A DNA stretch of 64,000 nucleotides, from assembly GCA_030685235.1 (NCBI GenBank), contig MU839096.1, forward strand, positions 372,001 through 436,000. The letters are read 5' to 3'. How positions within the stretch are numbered: position 1 is the first letter of the stretch; each line of letters begins with the position of its first letter. This DNA comes from Copromyces sp. CBS 386.78. Taxonomy: Eukaryota; Ascomycota; Sordariomycetes; Sordariales; Sordariaceae. The notes under the pieces are model-generated. The model was not told where the DNA came from. It did no database searches and saw only the letters and a list, made by a program, of their open reading frames with translations. Below are positions 34,784 through 48,570 of the stretch, piece after piece. Both the position numbers and the translations under genes were made by a program.

Positions 34784-37700
34784 AATACGTAAGACAGGCG
34801 ACTTGCAAAAACAAAAATATCTTACTACTACTTTGGAAGAAAAAGAGAGGTCAGACGGATATAACTGATCTGCGTTCTGTCGTAATTATCCGGTGGAGTG
34901 TCTGAGTCTGTGGAAAGAGTTAGAGCGAAATTCTTTTCTGTGTGTAGTATACCTACTATATAGACGCGCTTGTCCACCACACACACGCGGCAGAACGACG
35001 TTGCGGCACGGAAAGCGCCACAGATACGCATGATTGATCTCTATGTTCGCCGAACAAGTGACCATGTCTGGTACCATGGAAACAGAATATCCAAAGTTTG
35101 GGAGGGTGTCACCTCGAAAAGCTGTTGACGTTTTCTCACTGCATTCTATACGTGCATTTCGCTGGTGCTGGGCCGTAAGCTCACATAGAAAGCTTTTTTA
35201 AACGAACTCTTCCACCGTTTAGTCCCGCTTTCTGACTTGCATTATTCCATGCATACATACATTCATGTGAGATGAGACTACCAGCGAGCAGGCTCACGCA
35301 CGGCCTCCAAACTACGCAGCCCATACGATCCCGCGTTTTCTTTCAACGTCTTGTTTTTTTTGTTTTTGTTTTTTTCCCCCCCGAGAGGGGCAGGTAGGAG
35401 GGCAAGGAGGGGCAACAAGAGGGTAAAGCACAAAAAGAAAAAGGTGGGTGACTTTTGGCAGTAACACAGGGCAAAACGATGGAGGAGTAGAAATGATGGT
35501 GAGAGGCTGAGAGGCTCCGGCTTTGGAGACATAGGCTTGACGGAGGGGCATGACAATCCGAACACGTAAATCACGGAACGGCCAATGACAGATAACAGAG
35601 AGTCTGCAGGTACGCTCACGGACTGTGAGAGATCTGCAATGGCAGATTACACTAGAAAAAGGGAAAATAGACTTGTTTATATGGACAGCTGCGTGACCTA
35701 TCTAATATCTATCTATCTGTGTACCTATCATCTTTGTTGTGGATGTTGAGTTGTGATGTACGCAGCGCCGCAAAAGGCAGTACCTGTTCATTGCAGCGTT
35801 TCTTCTGAAAGCCTAAATGGCCGAGGAGTCAAGATACAACGATCAAAAGCCAAAAAGAAAACGTGTAACAAATGCTACACCAACCTGAAGCAGAAAAAAA
35901 AAAGTTAGAAGCCACCATCAGCACAGTTGCAGTCGCACCTGTTGTTCCGAAGGCGGTCAACAATCGAAAGAAGGCAAAGCAACGCCATCATCGCAGGTAC
36001 GGTTACCAAACAGGCAGGTAGGCGCGGTTAGTAAAGCAAAAGCTACCGGTCTCCGTCCCCCGTCCCCCGTTGTGTCCGTGCTGCCCGTGATCCCCGATGC
36101 CTGTGATGCGGCGAGAGGGTATGTAGTACTGTAAATGCAGGCACCGCAGGATACATATGCACACTAAAACAGAACTGTCACCTGCATGAACATTTTGTTT
36201 GGTCCCTGTGAAGCCCGTGAATGAACGACGGAAGACGGGGATCGTCGCCCGACTGGATCACCGCCTGCAAGGACAGAGACACGGGCACGGTTCACGACAC
36301 CACCTAGAGAGAGGTGAGTGGTTGAAGTGCAAAGCGGGGTGTTTGGATAAACAAACAAGAAACACAAAGAGCCCAAAAAAAATATTTTTTTTTCTTTTTT
36401 TTTTAAATAATTATTCGTTCAAAATCAAGATCGAATTGTTCGTTTCCATTGAACCGCCGTATTGCTCATGGTGGGTGGTACTTGATAGGTTGTTTGGGAC
36501 TTTGAGCGGGGGAGACATCCAAACAATATACAAGAGAGAAAGGTATGAATTGCGATGCCATCATGATGGGACAGATGCAAACCCAAATTGTCGTCCGTAC
36601 GTGATGTCTTCCGTCCACTCCGAGGCTGGCCTCAAAGCCCGAACAACCAAGTGGCCACATACGGAAAGCCGTAGTTTGGGAAAAGGATGTCATTGTCTCA
36701 TCGCCTTCTCTCGTGTTTCACTTCGTTCCTCCACTCACGATGCCGTCAGTGCAATCATCTGACTGGAGATGTCGAACTCAATACCGTAGCCGAACAACTC
36801 GCCGAATCCTTTTTCCATCAATCCTTCTGCAAATGGCCACCGTCAGCATCACCGTACAGTGTTGGGCGTCCATCTATCTCACCGTAGTGCTGTAAATAGT
36901 GGTATAGTCCAGTCAGCAAAATGCCTTTGTTCACACAGATGGATAATCTTAATGCTCTTTTCATCCATTCGCCTCTTCGTTTCTTCTTGTCCCACAATCC
37001 CATAATGTTTCTCGTCTCCCACTTGGTGTACCCTACCTTGAACCAGCTCACCTAGGTACTCCCACTCAAACTCCGTCGCATCGTCGAAACAGTTCTAGTC
37101 CTAAGAATGGAAATATGGAATATTCTTCCCTCCCCACCACTGAGTGCACCACTACGGTGTAGACTCGTAGTACACGTGTAGACAGACATTTCCCAGAAGT
37201 CGGAGGTCAAACCAATTCCGGTAGTGAAGCCCGTGAGCGGAACACGAAGCAAGCCGTGAAGGTTTTCCACTTCTTTTCCATCTCAGGTATCCTTAGGCCG
37301 ACGACGGATGGCCGGGGGAAGAAGGGAAGGGTTGGTGGGGTGGTGTCCGCTGTTTTTTCTTTGCCCTGGTGGTGTGCCAAGTTCTTCCAGAAGGCCGAGA
37401 GAAGGACCTGCGACGCCGACGAGCCCTGTTCGGGTGCCCTGCCTTTCTGGCGAGACGGCTGTAAACTAAAACCGTAAACGCAAACTGCCCATGTTGGAAT
37501 CCACTGTAAACCTTCCCTAGGGCAGTTTTTCGTATCCAGCAGAGTTACAATTCATTTCCCGCGACATTGGAAGCGAGCCCGACCTGGTCAGTATGGTCTC
37601 CGTTCCCAAAAAGCGTTCCTGCGTGGAGATGGATATGCCGAAACCGAATGGACGGCAAAAACTCGAAATCTCGGGGCTAGAGAGGCTAGCGAAGTGTAGA

Positions 37701-40700
37701 GCCCATTGCGTATGTAAGTGTATGTATCGAGGGGAAAAAAACTAGTGATCAATTTGGCACAAAACATTTCGCGTGTTTCTCTGCTTTGCCCACTATGCGG
37801 TTCCGCCGGCCGGGGAAATATGACGCGAGTGATACGCTTCGATTGACAATTCCGAGACTGTTGTTGTTGCGACGTATGTCTTTGATGTACCTCCTCCTTC
37901 CATGCTCCGGACCGATAATCAAATCGTCTCAGTTTCGTTTCCTCTGCTGTGTCTCCAAACTTGGGGACGACGAACATTACGTAACCAATCAACAAGTTCG
38001 TGAAACGGAACAGAAACAGCAATGACGAGATGATATGTTGCTGTTGCGTGGAGCCAAGATGATCCCAAGATATTTTGGCTCCCAATGACCCAATCTTGCA
38101 CAGCAACCCACGTAAGTGGAGATGATGTTGCAAAAGTGAAGGTATCCTTGACCCAGCCCATGTAAGGTACGGCGTTTTGTATGATCAACACTGACGGGAT
38201 GTTCCCAGGCAGGAAGATGGTCAGTACTCACCTGATTGCGTATTGTAAGGTATCGTTCGTCTGAATATCAACCCCACGCCGATTGCCTTGTTGCATCTTT
38301 TGGTACTTCTCTGCAGTGATCAGTTGCGCTGCCACTGCCGATTCTACCTACATCGAGTCAATGCTGGAACTCAGGGTACCCAATAGCTCCTTAGCAGATC
38401 CCAAGCGTCTCCTAATTGACCGGTGTGTATTCTATCACCACTTTTGTCCCTTCGACCGTCATATTATCAGCGGGTTCTTGAGAGCTGGATCACCGGAAAA
38501 CGTAGATGGATTGCCCTCGAAACCTTCCAGAAGGCCCATCGCCAGGGCCCGGGGAAATGCCTACGGAATGCCTATTGGTCGAGTCAGACAGGCGTTCCTG
38601 CGCTAGTGGAAACGTTCGCGATGGCATCTGGGACACGCACGATGCAAGTGCAACAGCGCCGGAGAACAGCCGTTCTTGATGCTTTACCGACCGTTAACCG
38701 AGTGTGTTTTGACGGTTTGAGCTGCAACGACACCTGGGGTTTCATCCAATTTCTCCAGAGCCATATTGCCCGAACTTATCATGAGTCTGATATAACATTT
38801 GCCGGTCTTGTCCCTTCAAGAGCCGAGGCGAGCAGCCCGCATGTACGGTCGCTGCCGTGAGGACGGTATCGGAATCCCTGTCTTTATTCCATTTCCTGAT
38901 TGCTCAATGGCTTGTGTTCGTATGGGTCCATACTTCGTCGTGGTCTCAGTGCGGAACAGAGCAGAGACTGTGCTATGCACGGTAAGAGGTTGCGTGATAT
39001 CTTCCCCGCCATACCAGAGCGAATTGACCACTGGTTATTCTCTCAACTGCTCGCCAGGCCGGCAACTGCTGGCAAAGCCTGTGCTCTGGAGCATTGCTCC
39101 ATGTTGACCGCTCCACTGACAGACCGCCTCCTCACTGTCGAGGTATTGGAACTGTCGGCCTTCGAACTTGGCGGCCGGTCTACACGTGCGGACCGCAGCG
39201 AGGAACGGACCACTTGTGGAGGCTGTTCGGGCCGTATCCCGGACCGCTCACTCCATCATTGCCATGCTTCAATCTCGAAGCAATACTGGGCGGACCTGGA
39301 GACCGGACGCTCATGAACAACCATGGACTGTATATTTTGGCAGTTACAATGAGGCTCGGGATTTGAATTGGTCTCATGTTCGACGCGATGGCCCGCTCAC
39401 ATGGTCTGCCTTCGCCTCCCATTGTCGTCCCAGTCACCCGACATTACAGACTGGTCCGAGGTCTTCCACCTCGGTGTGTATTCGCGGCCCGTTGGTAACG
39501 GTCCGGGGCAGGCTTGTCCATGGACACCCGTTGCCGCAAGGGTCCGCCGAATACACCGTAGGTTTATAGGGCTTGCTTGGGCCTGTCTATACCGGTACTT
39601 GAGCAGCTGTAGCCTGTAAGCAATCGCTGCCGTCCCACATGCGAACAAGTTGATGAACAGACTTTGAAATGAGGATAGCGGTGGACCCTGGAACCCCTAA
39701 TCGGTCATGGCGATGTAGATCCGTATAGCCTTTGAAGGGTAAAAGCCCGAGCCATCAAAGGAGGGCATTTCTACCTTGGTATCGTGCGCTGTGCCTCCAA
39801 GCTGTGATGGGTTTGGGTGACGCAAGTTCGCCTCAGTTGTGATTGAAGACGTTAGTAATGTTTGAAGCGGTTCAGAGCCTCACTTCCCAGGCTGGCGTGT
39901 GAATCCCAATGTCCAACTGGCGAGCCTGCTAGTTCAGCCAGATCAGGCAGCTTGCACGGTCCTTCATGTCGACGGTGGCAAAACAAAGCTGATGATCCGA
40001 TTCGACACGGTCATGATTTCAGACCAGGTTGGTTATGCCCACGTGTCTTTGAGCCGGGAATTGTTTGACGAGCATTCTCGGCGTACTGTGCTACAATACA
40101 CCACATACCAGTGCAGGCAAGGTCGGTAAAATAACTTGACTGTAGATACGCCGTCTGATTGCGTGAGTTGCTACGCGTCGAGAGCAATCATGAGACAGGT
40201 GGCCTCAAATGTTGTGCCTTCTCCGTCGCTGTGGGCCAATGGCCGAGTTTGGCATCGCATTGAGGTTGTGCACGACATCGAGTACATTCACAATGGTCAG
40301 GAAATGTCCGTAGGCAACGTCTGTGGGTGAGAGAGTAGCATCGCTTTGGATGATGGAGGGTGTAAACGATAGGACCAGCCTATCACAACGATGAGAGACG
40401 GCAAACCAACCTTGTCTCAAGCTTGTGTGAAAATCCGGCCTCGGTACCTGCAGATTTATAGTGCGTCTTTTCTTTGCAGTAGCGCCTGTGCAGATGCAGA
40501 CCGCCTGCAAGGTACAGAAACCGTCACCAGTTCTGGCTGCAAGTGAGATTCAAACATTACAACCTTGACAACCCCATCCAAGCAGACCACAATGTAGCTG
40601 TACACAGTGTCGTAGGTAGGCGCCTGGACTCGACTGTGTGAGTTTGAATACTAGGAGCATCTTTCGTTCTGAAATACTCTCCCTCAAGCAAAGCTCATGT

Positions 40701-41320
40701 TGGAGCAGGCCGTATGGGAAACGAAGTCCTGATGACCGGTGTCCAGCACGCAAGACGCGGAAAGCACAGCGAACCGGGCTAATGCGATCATACCGTTCCA
40801 TGCATTGAAGGCAGTGAAGGCTGGGAGATTAATCCGGGGTAAAGTAATGGAGTCCGGGCGATGCTACCGAAAATGTCGAAGAAATGTGTTTCGGGTCCGA
40901 GCGAGACCGTGGGCGGCGAGTCCAGAGTCGGCCGTGGAAGGAAGGCACGCAAATGACTTCTAGAAGGCGGAGTTCTGGCCGGCAGCACTTCCGCCAACTG
41001 CTTCACCTCTTGGGGGACAGGGCGCTGGGTGTGAGCGGGGACCCAAAAAGCCAGCCGTCAGCGGCCAGGCGAGCCAGGCTCCCAAGGTCCCCAGGCTAGC
41101 AGATACCTATCTAGGTTAGCCTTCATGTACTGTGAAGCAGGCGGTCAAGGCGGTGTGAAGATGGAACCTGGTTCGAAAGACCAGGGTAACAATTGGGGCC
41201 TTGGAGGTGCACTGATGAAGCGACTGGACTCGAAGTTGAAGATTCTGTGAAGTTGTGGATGTGATGACGGCGTTTGGTGCTTGCCTCGAGAATGGCATTT
41301 GAGAGGTTTGGAAGACTCGG

Positions 41321-41354
41321 AAGGCTTGAAGGGCTTGAAGGGCTTGAAGGGCTT
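41321..41354. repeat. 10-base tandem repeat
   Basis: The unit GGGCTTGAAG is repeated a little over three times with slight variation at the first copy. It lies within the otherwise unremarkable intergenic block before msn-1. Confidence 0.9.
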
Positions 41355-44300
41355 TTCCAGGTAGGCTGTGGGCAAACCTCGGGGAATGAATGTTTGGCAT
41401 GATTGCCATTTTGATTGTCAGATTTGCAGTTTGAGGTCTTTGATGAATATGCGATGCTGCTCGGGTGAATAGCCAGCAAGGTGCGCACATGCTTTGCGGT
41501 GCTTCGAGTGCTGCGTGCCTGAGTTGTTTCTCTCGCTAGATTTGCATTGTCGATCGTAGGGAAATTCTGCATCTGTCTTATCCACTCCGCCTCGCACACT
41601 CGCCAGCGATGCCCTTTAGTACTGTAAGTAAAATCGCGATTCACAAACCCTGCCGGCCGGACCTTTGGTAAAGATCCGCTGCAAGTCCGCAGTGTAGTGT
41701 ACGAACCTAAGTCAGTAACTCTAGGAAGGCAGGAGCTGCCCGTCAAACCCGTGTTCGCGTCAGAAATGTTGGACAGCGAGTTTTGGTTGTTGCAATTTCG
41801 AGTTAAGACGCTGATTCTGATTTGACGACAGCCATCGAGTTTGCCACCGTGACTGCCCAGTAGAATCAATAGCGTTGTAGTCCAATGTGATGGAAAACTG
41901 CCTGACACCACCATCATCAAAAAAAATCAAAGACACGAGATGCGGAGGGCCGGCTACGTACCGCGCGGCGCTCACCTCTTTCTGTCACAATCACCGGCCT
42001 CATTGGTGACGGCGCGTCTTGACTGGCGGCAGCAAATAGCAATACATTATCGACCGGGTGATGATGCATCGGAGGGGCAAGTCTGGCGAGCTATTCGTGA
42101 CGGCCCCGTCGTCCGTGTCACTGCTGTGAGCCTGTGCTGCCGATACCCTCGAGATCCCGTAGTCGACGGCCACTACTGGTTCCCTCGTCGGTGCTTGTGT
42201 GGCCACATCCGTCATCTCTGTCCATCATCACACCCGATCGATATGCTGGGCTACAGCGTACCTGCGTGAGGTCTCCCGGCCGTTTCATGTGTTTTCCATC
42301 GCTGCGACCACTTGGGTACGGCGGCCGCGGTTGGACAGTCTCTGTTTGGCTGCCAATCGCACACCTTGGCGCTGAGACGTGCACTATCACTGCCCCGCGC
42401 GAGCATCAGGGTCGTCGCGGTTGCCGCATGAGGCGATTTTTAGATTTCAATTGAACCTCGAAAAGTGCAAGAGCGTATGTCTCGAGTCTGGGTTTGCTCC
42501 TTCTGATGAGTGATGACGGATGGTTGATGCGTTGCCGGGGCCAGACCCCGCTCAAATAACACAGACTGGGCAGCTACGGGGACGGAACCGGGTCGCAGAT
42601 GTGGGTCCATTTTGCGGGAATCCACACATCATATTTCAGGCACGCCGACCCGATTTGCTTCTCAACTGAAGCGAAGCCAAATGAACGGGAGATCCGACGG
42701 CGGAGCAACACCATCCTTCTTTCTTTTGTGTACTTGTCTCACTCTGCCACAATTCTCTCTGAAAAGTCTTCACGTAAGGTACTTAGCTATCACTTGGTTC
42801 AAAACATCTGTCAGAGGCAGCCATTTTAGCGCGGCAGCTGCTCAATGACCATGCACCAAACAAAACACTTGTTTGGGTTTCAGCTACTGCGTATCAAAAA
42901 GTCGTAGAGTATAGGGCATGGCGCACTATGCTACGGCTTCATTGGCCTAATCAACCCCATCAACCTCAATTATTCCAATTCACCCCACCTCATCCACACC
43001 ATCCGACACACGGCGACACCACCGCATCTCTCTGTCGTCGTCGCTGCTTCCTTGCTGGCCCGCCTTTTGCCTGCGTCCATTATTTCGCTGAAGCAGCGGG
43101 CGGGGACGTGTGGGAGTTGTCTCGCAGGGCCTGGTGCTAGGAGTATTTTGCCTGGCTCCCCGGCTCTGGCCTTGGATCCGGATGGACCCATCAACCTAGC
43201 TGCCCGCCCATTTCCCTTCTCGCCCATTTTTACTCCATAGCTGTTACCGACAATACGACCCATGTATGGCTCCGGCCGGGACCATTCAAGCTCAAATTTC
43301 GGTAATCTACACAGTACAGGCAATATTCACAAGCCCTTGGGCCTTCTAGACAGAAGTGGTGGACGGCGACAGCTTGTTCAGCGTGGGATGAGCATGATCC
43401 ATCAGAAGCCCGTTGCGTGAGCGTCGTCGAGCGAGTGTCCTTCTCTTGGGCTTGACCGCAGAATCATGACCTACAGCTCTGCAGCTCTCTGCTACCACAC
43501 AGTAATTCCTAGCTGCTCCACCAAAGCTACATACACCTCTGGCAGGCATCGTCAACTCACTGTCCAGACTGTGAAGTTGCTGGGACCCCGGGTCTTGCCA
43601 CAACACCCCCATCTTACCGGAATACTCCCGTCTGCCGCTGGCCCGGACCCTATTTGCTCTGCTTGGAGGTACCATGCTAACTTATGATGCCCTGTAGACG
43701 TGTACCATGCCCAATCCCAGCTCCGTCTGGACCAATTCTCGGCCAGACAGCCAGACGCACAATCACCGTATTAAACACAGTGCGGATTCTTACGGTTCGC
43801 TGAGGATCGGACGAACCTTGGGTGGGTGCTCATCTGAACTCATTGTGTACGCTTCGCTGTATTCCCCATTCCCAGTTGCCCGGATGAGGACGGCAACCCA
43901 GAGCCTGGTGGAGCGACACAATCGTCGTAAAACATCGGAGCCGCGATGGCAACCACAGCAAGAAAAGCACGCACGTATTGGATGGGAGCCGAGCCTCTCA
44001 ACGGGCTCTACGGCCTCCGTGCCTTCTCGTTGCTCAACCTCGGTCCTCACTCCGAGACAACCGGAGCAGTCAACACAGCGAACCAGGTCCTCAGCACCCG
44101 GACTGGTAGTGGTCCGCTGTGTGCGAGCTACCACAGCGAGCTGCTGGCTTTCACTGGGGCTGCTCATGTCGTCGGCGACACTAGAGAGCACTCGGGCCTG
44201 CAAGATCGCTGGTCGCGGTCCACTAGAAAGCTTAGGTCGAGGTACCCGTGCTGTGGTTCGCTCTGTGGTACCCTCACTCAGGCTGCTGCTTGCTCGAGTC

Positions 44301-45300
44301 CGGAATTAGAATAGTACCAGAATTGGACTGGCGGCTGTGCCTTTCGTCTCATCCAGACAAGCCAGAGTCCACCCACACCCACCCGTCCTCTCTCATGTTG
44401 CCGTCCACCGTTCACCTCCCACCTCAGATATGATGACATGGGTCAGGTGGGCACGGTGGGTACCTGAACTTCCCAGTCTGTCCAGTCCAAGGTACCTGTC
44501 ACCTTCAAGCGAGGCCAGCCAGTATGCATTTCTACTAGTGAAAAGTATACGTACATGGCTCTCTGGTACGCACCCACATGTACACCTCTCAGCCAAAGTG
44601 CATACCCGGACAGTACATCCCGGGTGGTGTGCTGGGCCCTGGTTGTCCTGGGGCGCGGTGTCGACCATCCCGGCTTGCCCAGTCTCACCAGTCGAAGCCG
44701 GTTCCTGTCCAGCGCCGTTGCATCGTCTTTTGCCCGCTGATCTCGGTGGGAACTTACTTATCCTCCCAGGGTCCCCGTCTCCACGCTTCCTCTTTCTACT
44801 CTCGAGATCGGCATATCTTGTTCTTGGACGTGTGGTGTATTTATTCCTTTACTTATCGGTCTCTGCCCTCTTTTTGGACCTCGAGATTTTGGATAACACT
44901 CCTTCGTTTCCATCTGATATTTACATCACCACTTGGTCTCAGTCAACCACTTTCACCATTGGCACCAGCTCGACGACAATTCAAGCTCTCGATCCGGTTT
45001 ATGTACAACGACCTATTAATCTAGACTGCCAGCCTGTCTTTTTCCCGGAGGAAATCAGTCAACACCATCATTAGCCCTTCACGGCACGGAGCAATCGTAA
45101 CAACACGACGCGACATCTATATATATTTATACATATATACATACGCAACTACCTAATATATAAACGCCCAAACGTCACAGGCATCCATCGACTGCCACGG
45201 TTACAAAAGCTACTACCTCATACCTGGTTGGTACCAACAGTCAACAACTTGGGAGGAACAAGCAGCTAATGGCAGGACAGCACACCATAATACAATCAAG

Positions 45301-47325
45301 ATGGAAGACATCATGGCCCAGCCCTTCATCTTCTACGAGTCAGACGCCAGCCCCGAGAGGCAACAACGGCAGCACATCTTCAATCCTTTCCCCTACCAGA
45401 TGAACATGCTCCCCGTTGTGCCGCCGGTGCCGTCGACGCCCATCTACTCCAGACGCAACTCGGGCTGCCTCCAGTCACCAATGCAGCACAAGCCGTTCCT
45501 CAACCTCGATGCCATCACCAGCATGCCTGTTCCTCAGGTGCTCACGCCAATGGCTTCCCCCCAGCCCATCCACGCCAGACCCGCCATCAAGCTACAAACC
45601 GAGATGGGCGACTATTGCGGCATGCCGCCTAGCCCTCCGCTGACGCGTTCCAACAGCGCCGCCAGCAGCCCGCGCAGCTGTGATCTGCTCCAGACTCCGT
45701 GCAACCCAATGGTGTCGGGAATGGACGGCTTCGAGGCGAAGCCTGCTGGTCACGAAATGAAGCCTTACTCTCCTCCTCTTACGCCTGGTATGTATTTGTC
45801 TCCATTTTTTTTGCGTTTCTATTTGATTGTGCAGCATCCTTGGAAAGAGAAGGAAGCGAACTGGGAAGTTGCAAGCTGAGCTTCGGTGGGTCGGGGTGGA
45901 AGCGGTGACGAGATGAAATGTTGGCTGCACCAACTAAAAATGCCGGCCTGATAACGTGTTTCAAGAGGAGCGGGATGTGGAGGCCGCTGCAGCAAGCACG
46001 ACCCCGGCGGACGACTCGGATTGCGCACTGCTGGTCCAAGCATTTCTTTGGGGGGGCTGAGCTAACCAGGACCCCAATTTCTAGTGTACCTTCCCGACCA
46101 GGCCCGCATCCAGGTTCCCATGCTCCCCTCCAATGACCTGAACCTTAATACGCCAAACACCACCGCCAGCGGCCTCCTTACTCCTACTCCCACCTACAGC
46201 ACCCTGCTCTCGCCTGCCGCGTCGCCGCTCGTCCAGCCGGCCTCCATCTTCCCGGTTCCCGTCGACGGCGTCTGCGATCCCCGCGAGCTTACCGTCGGCA
46301 CTGTCAATTCCACCCTTGCTCCCGAGTACTTCCCCACCATCTACTCGGCCGACGAGGAGGACCGTGACTACTTCTCCCAAGGCATTGCCCCGCAGAGACT
46401 CGCTACCCCCTTCGACTACTCGTTCAACCCCCAGCTCACTGCTGGCCTCCCTGTCTTTGACATCCTCTCCGTCTTGACTGACATCGACTCGGAGGACGAG
46501 TCTCCCTTCACCAGCGGCTCTTGCTCCCTGGTTGAGAGCTCCCCCAGCACCAGCAGCCGCTCGCGCTCCAGCTCCGGCGCTGCCTCGCTCGACCAGTCCA
46601 GCCTTTTCTGCGACGAGCTCGAGGACACGCGCGACATTGAGTCTGTTGAGGACGACTGCTGCTCTGACAACGAGTCCCGCCCCAGCAAGAGGGCAAGGCA
46701 CGCACGCAAGCCCGCCATGGACGTCGCTGCCGACAACCAGACCGCCAGCACCGAGAAGCAGACCCCGGCCAGCGAGCACACCCACCAGGCTTCCAGCGCC
46801 GAGCATGAGAGCAACCACAACACCGAGTCCAACGCGACCACCGAATCCTCGGTCGAGGCCGGTGAGCAGGCGTCGACGCCCCTCCCCGTGCCTACCAACC
46901 GCCGCGGCCGCAAGCAGTCCTTGACCGAAGACCCTTCCAAGACCTTCAAGTGCGACATCTGCAACCGTCGCTTCCGCCGCCAAGAGCACCTCAAGCGCCA
47001 CCACCGTTCTCTGCACACCCATGACAAGCCTTTCGAGTGCAACGAGTGCGGTAAGAAGTTCTCTCGCTCCGATAACCTGTCCCAGCATGCCCGTACCCAC
47101 GGCTCTGGCTCGCTTGTCATGGACTTGATCAACGATCCCGAGCTCATGGGCATGCACCACCCCGGTTTCATCCATCATCCGATGATGGGTCCCGCCCTTA
47201 CCAGCGAGGACTGCCACAATTTTGGCAAGGTCCTCTTCCAGGTTGCCTCCGAGGTTCCTGGCAGCGGCAGCGACTCTTCGGATGACGGCGAGTCCAACAA
47301 GAAGAAGCGGAGGAGAGGCGAGTGA
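45301..47325 (+). CDS. msn-1: MSN2/4-Seb1-type C2H2 stress-response transcription factor MSN-1
   Basis: I propose join(45301..45787, 46085..47325), giving 575 residues. The 297-base intron has a GTATGT donor, GCTAAC branch site and TCTAG acceptor, and the joint reads PLTPVYLPDQ. The N-terminal 450 residues are Pro/Ser/Thr-rich and disordered, with acidic patches that could activate transcription. Two adjacent C2H2 fingers lie at about 452-473 ([20 protein letters not shown]) and 481-501 ([19 protein letters not shown]). They match the Msn2/Msn4/Seb1 pair that binds the stress element AGGGG. The tail is short, with an acidic Ser-rich stretch and the basic end KKKRRRGE. In filamentous fungi this regulator controls stress tolerance and development. 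The very long upstream region and leader are consistent with complex control. I recall it as N. crassa NCU02671. Confidence 0.93.
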
Positions 47326-48570
47326 ATAGCCTTCACTGCGCTAATCTAAACCCGCTTGTTCACTTCTTCGCACACTCTTCCCCATTAATGGCGGTCTTCG
47401 CAGTGGAACGGAGCCGTCCTTATTGATGTTAGACATGAACCATTACGAGATTCATTGGCCGAAATACCCCCCAACCATCGGTGCTTTTAAGGATCAAAAG
47501 AATTATAGAGAGAGAGAGAGAGGGAATACTCCCCGATGTTTGTTACGAACGATGGGTGTGCAATATCGGACGCCCATTCACCACACCTTTGGAAAAGGTT
47601 GGATTAGAAAAGGGCGTTTATAGGTATTGCAAGATTCCCCCGGGCATTTTGGGTTTTGATGGATTGGAGGAGGACAGCAGTCTCTCTGTCTCAGGCGCAC
47701 ACAGCAAGTTGTTTTTGGAGTCAAGACTCCTTATTATTTTTGTTACAACATCCGATGTTTCAGACATTTTAATCGTTCGGTGGACGGAGCAGCTGGCTCA
47801 GCCGTCTATCGCAACACTTTTCTTCATATTTTTTTTTTTCTTCTTCTTCTCTCAACAAAATGCTGTTGTTTCCTCCTCCGCATCATACTCATGGCATCCT
47901 CGGTTTGCAGGATATCGTCGTTAGCTTAGCATCAAAGCCTCGGGCCAGTTGGTCTGGGAAAAGTATAAAGGCATACAAAATGCAGATTCAAATAACTTTT
48001 TGCTTCCTCTTGCATGCTTGTGAATTTCACAAATTGAACAATATCTTGCTGGTCTTCACCTTTCCGAGGCTCTTGTGTCGAGCTCGTTGGTGCGCTCAGC
48101 ATGACCTGTAAAGAGGTAGGTAGGGGAAGTGCCCGCTGTTAATGCTGTACTTACCAGACTGCCCCGATACGCCAAAAATGCGATCTCAGTAAGTATATTG
48201 TTAGCGCAACGCCGCGTGAGTTGTGTCCCCACTGGAGTTACAGCGCGTAAAGTTTTGATAGTAGATCAGACGATGAACAACATTTTCATCAAAACATTAT
48301 TGACAGTCGCTTCAGGTAAGTAAGTCTGTACCCTGTGCTCAGTCACAGCGCTAACCAGCCGAAGTGTCATCATATTGGAGGGGGTTCGTACTGGAGCCGC
48401 GATACTATCCAAAGTCACACATTCCAGGGTCTTGGGCTGTCGTCGCCTTAAGTAGCAGGACGACCGAATTCATCCTTACCTGGTGATATCTGGATCCGAG
48501 CATCGAACGGAAAGATCACGAGAAGCAGAGAACACACATAGTCAAATCCATCGCAAGATCTCTACTCACG
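47326..48570. other. Intergenic region between msn-1 and the Dph6 gene
   Basis: This 1.2 kb contains the msn-1 3' untranslated region and the Dph6 promoter. A GA-dinucleotide run lies at about 47507-47522, a T-rich tract at about 47828-47850, and a GGTAGGTAGGGG word near 48115. I recognise no gene. Confidence 0.5.

Larger units (their letters stand above)
30564..45300. other. 14.7 kb without a recognised gene, upstream of msn-1
   Basis: I find no convincing protein, tRNA or rRNA gene between VPS10 and msn-1. The longest open frames (41123-41920 minus, 265 codons; 44430-45074 plus, 215 codons) have no domain and overlap other open frames. The block contains a (CAT)n microsatellite at 32721-32755, a 10-base tandem repeat at 41321-41354, T-rich tracts near 35350 and 36390, and a small possible spliced ORF at 34404-34783. 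The last kilobase is pyrimidine-rich and looks like the msn-1 leader. Long upstream DNA is common for fungal regulatory genes. Non-coding transcripts cannot be excluded. Confidence 0.5.

Noticed and set aside
41167..41185. Hairpin CCTGGT/ACCAGG with TCGAAAG loop, resembling a tRNA T-arm
   Set aside because: There is no matching acceptor, D or anticodon arms around it, so it is not a tRNA gene.
41123..41920. Minus-strand open frame of 265 codons in the large intergenic block
   Set aside because: It spans a simple 10-base tandem repeat, overlaps other open frames, shows no domain and has random-looking composition. Transcription data could change this.
43707..44309. Plus-strand open frame of 200 codons
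   Set aside because: It has Ser/Arg-rich random-like sequence, overlaps two other frames of similar length and lacks any motif.
46081..47217. Minus-strand open frame of 378 codons
   Set aside because: It is antisense to msn-1 exon 2, with Gly/Ala/Val-rich composition and no domain. The sense strand encodes clear zinc fingers.
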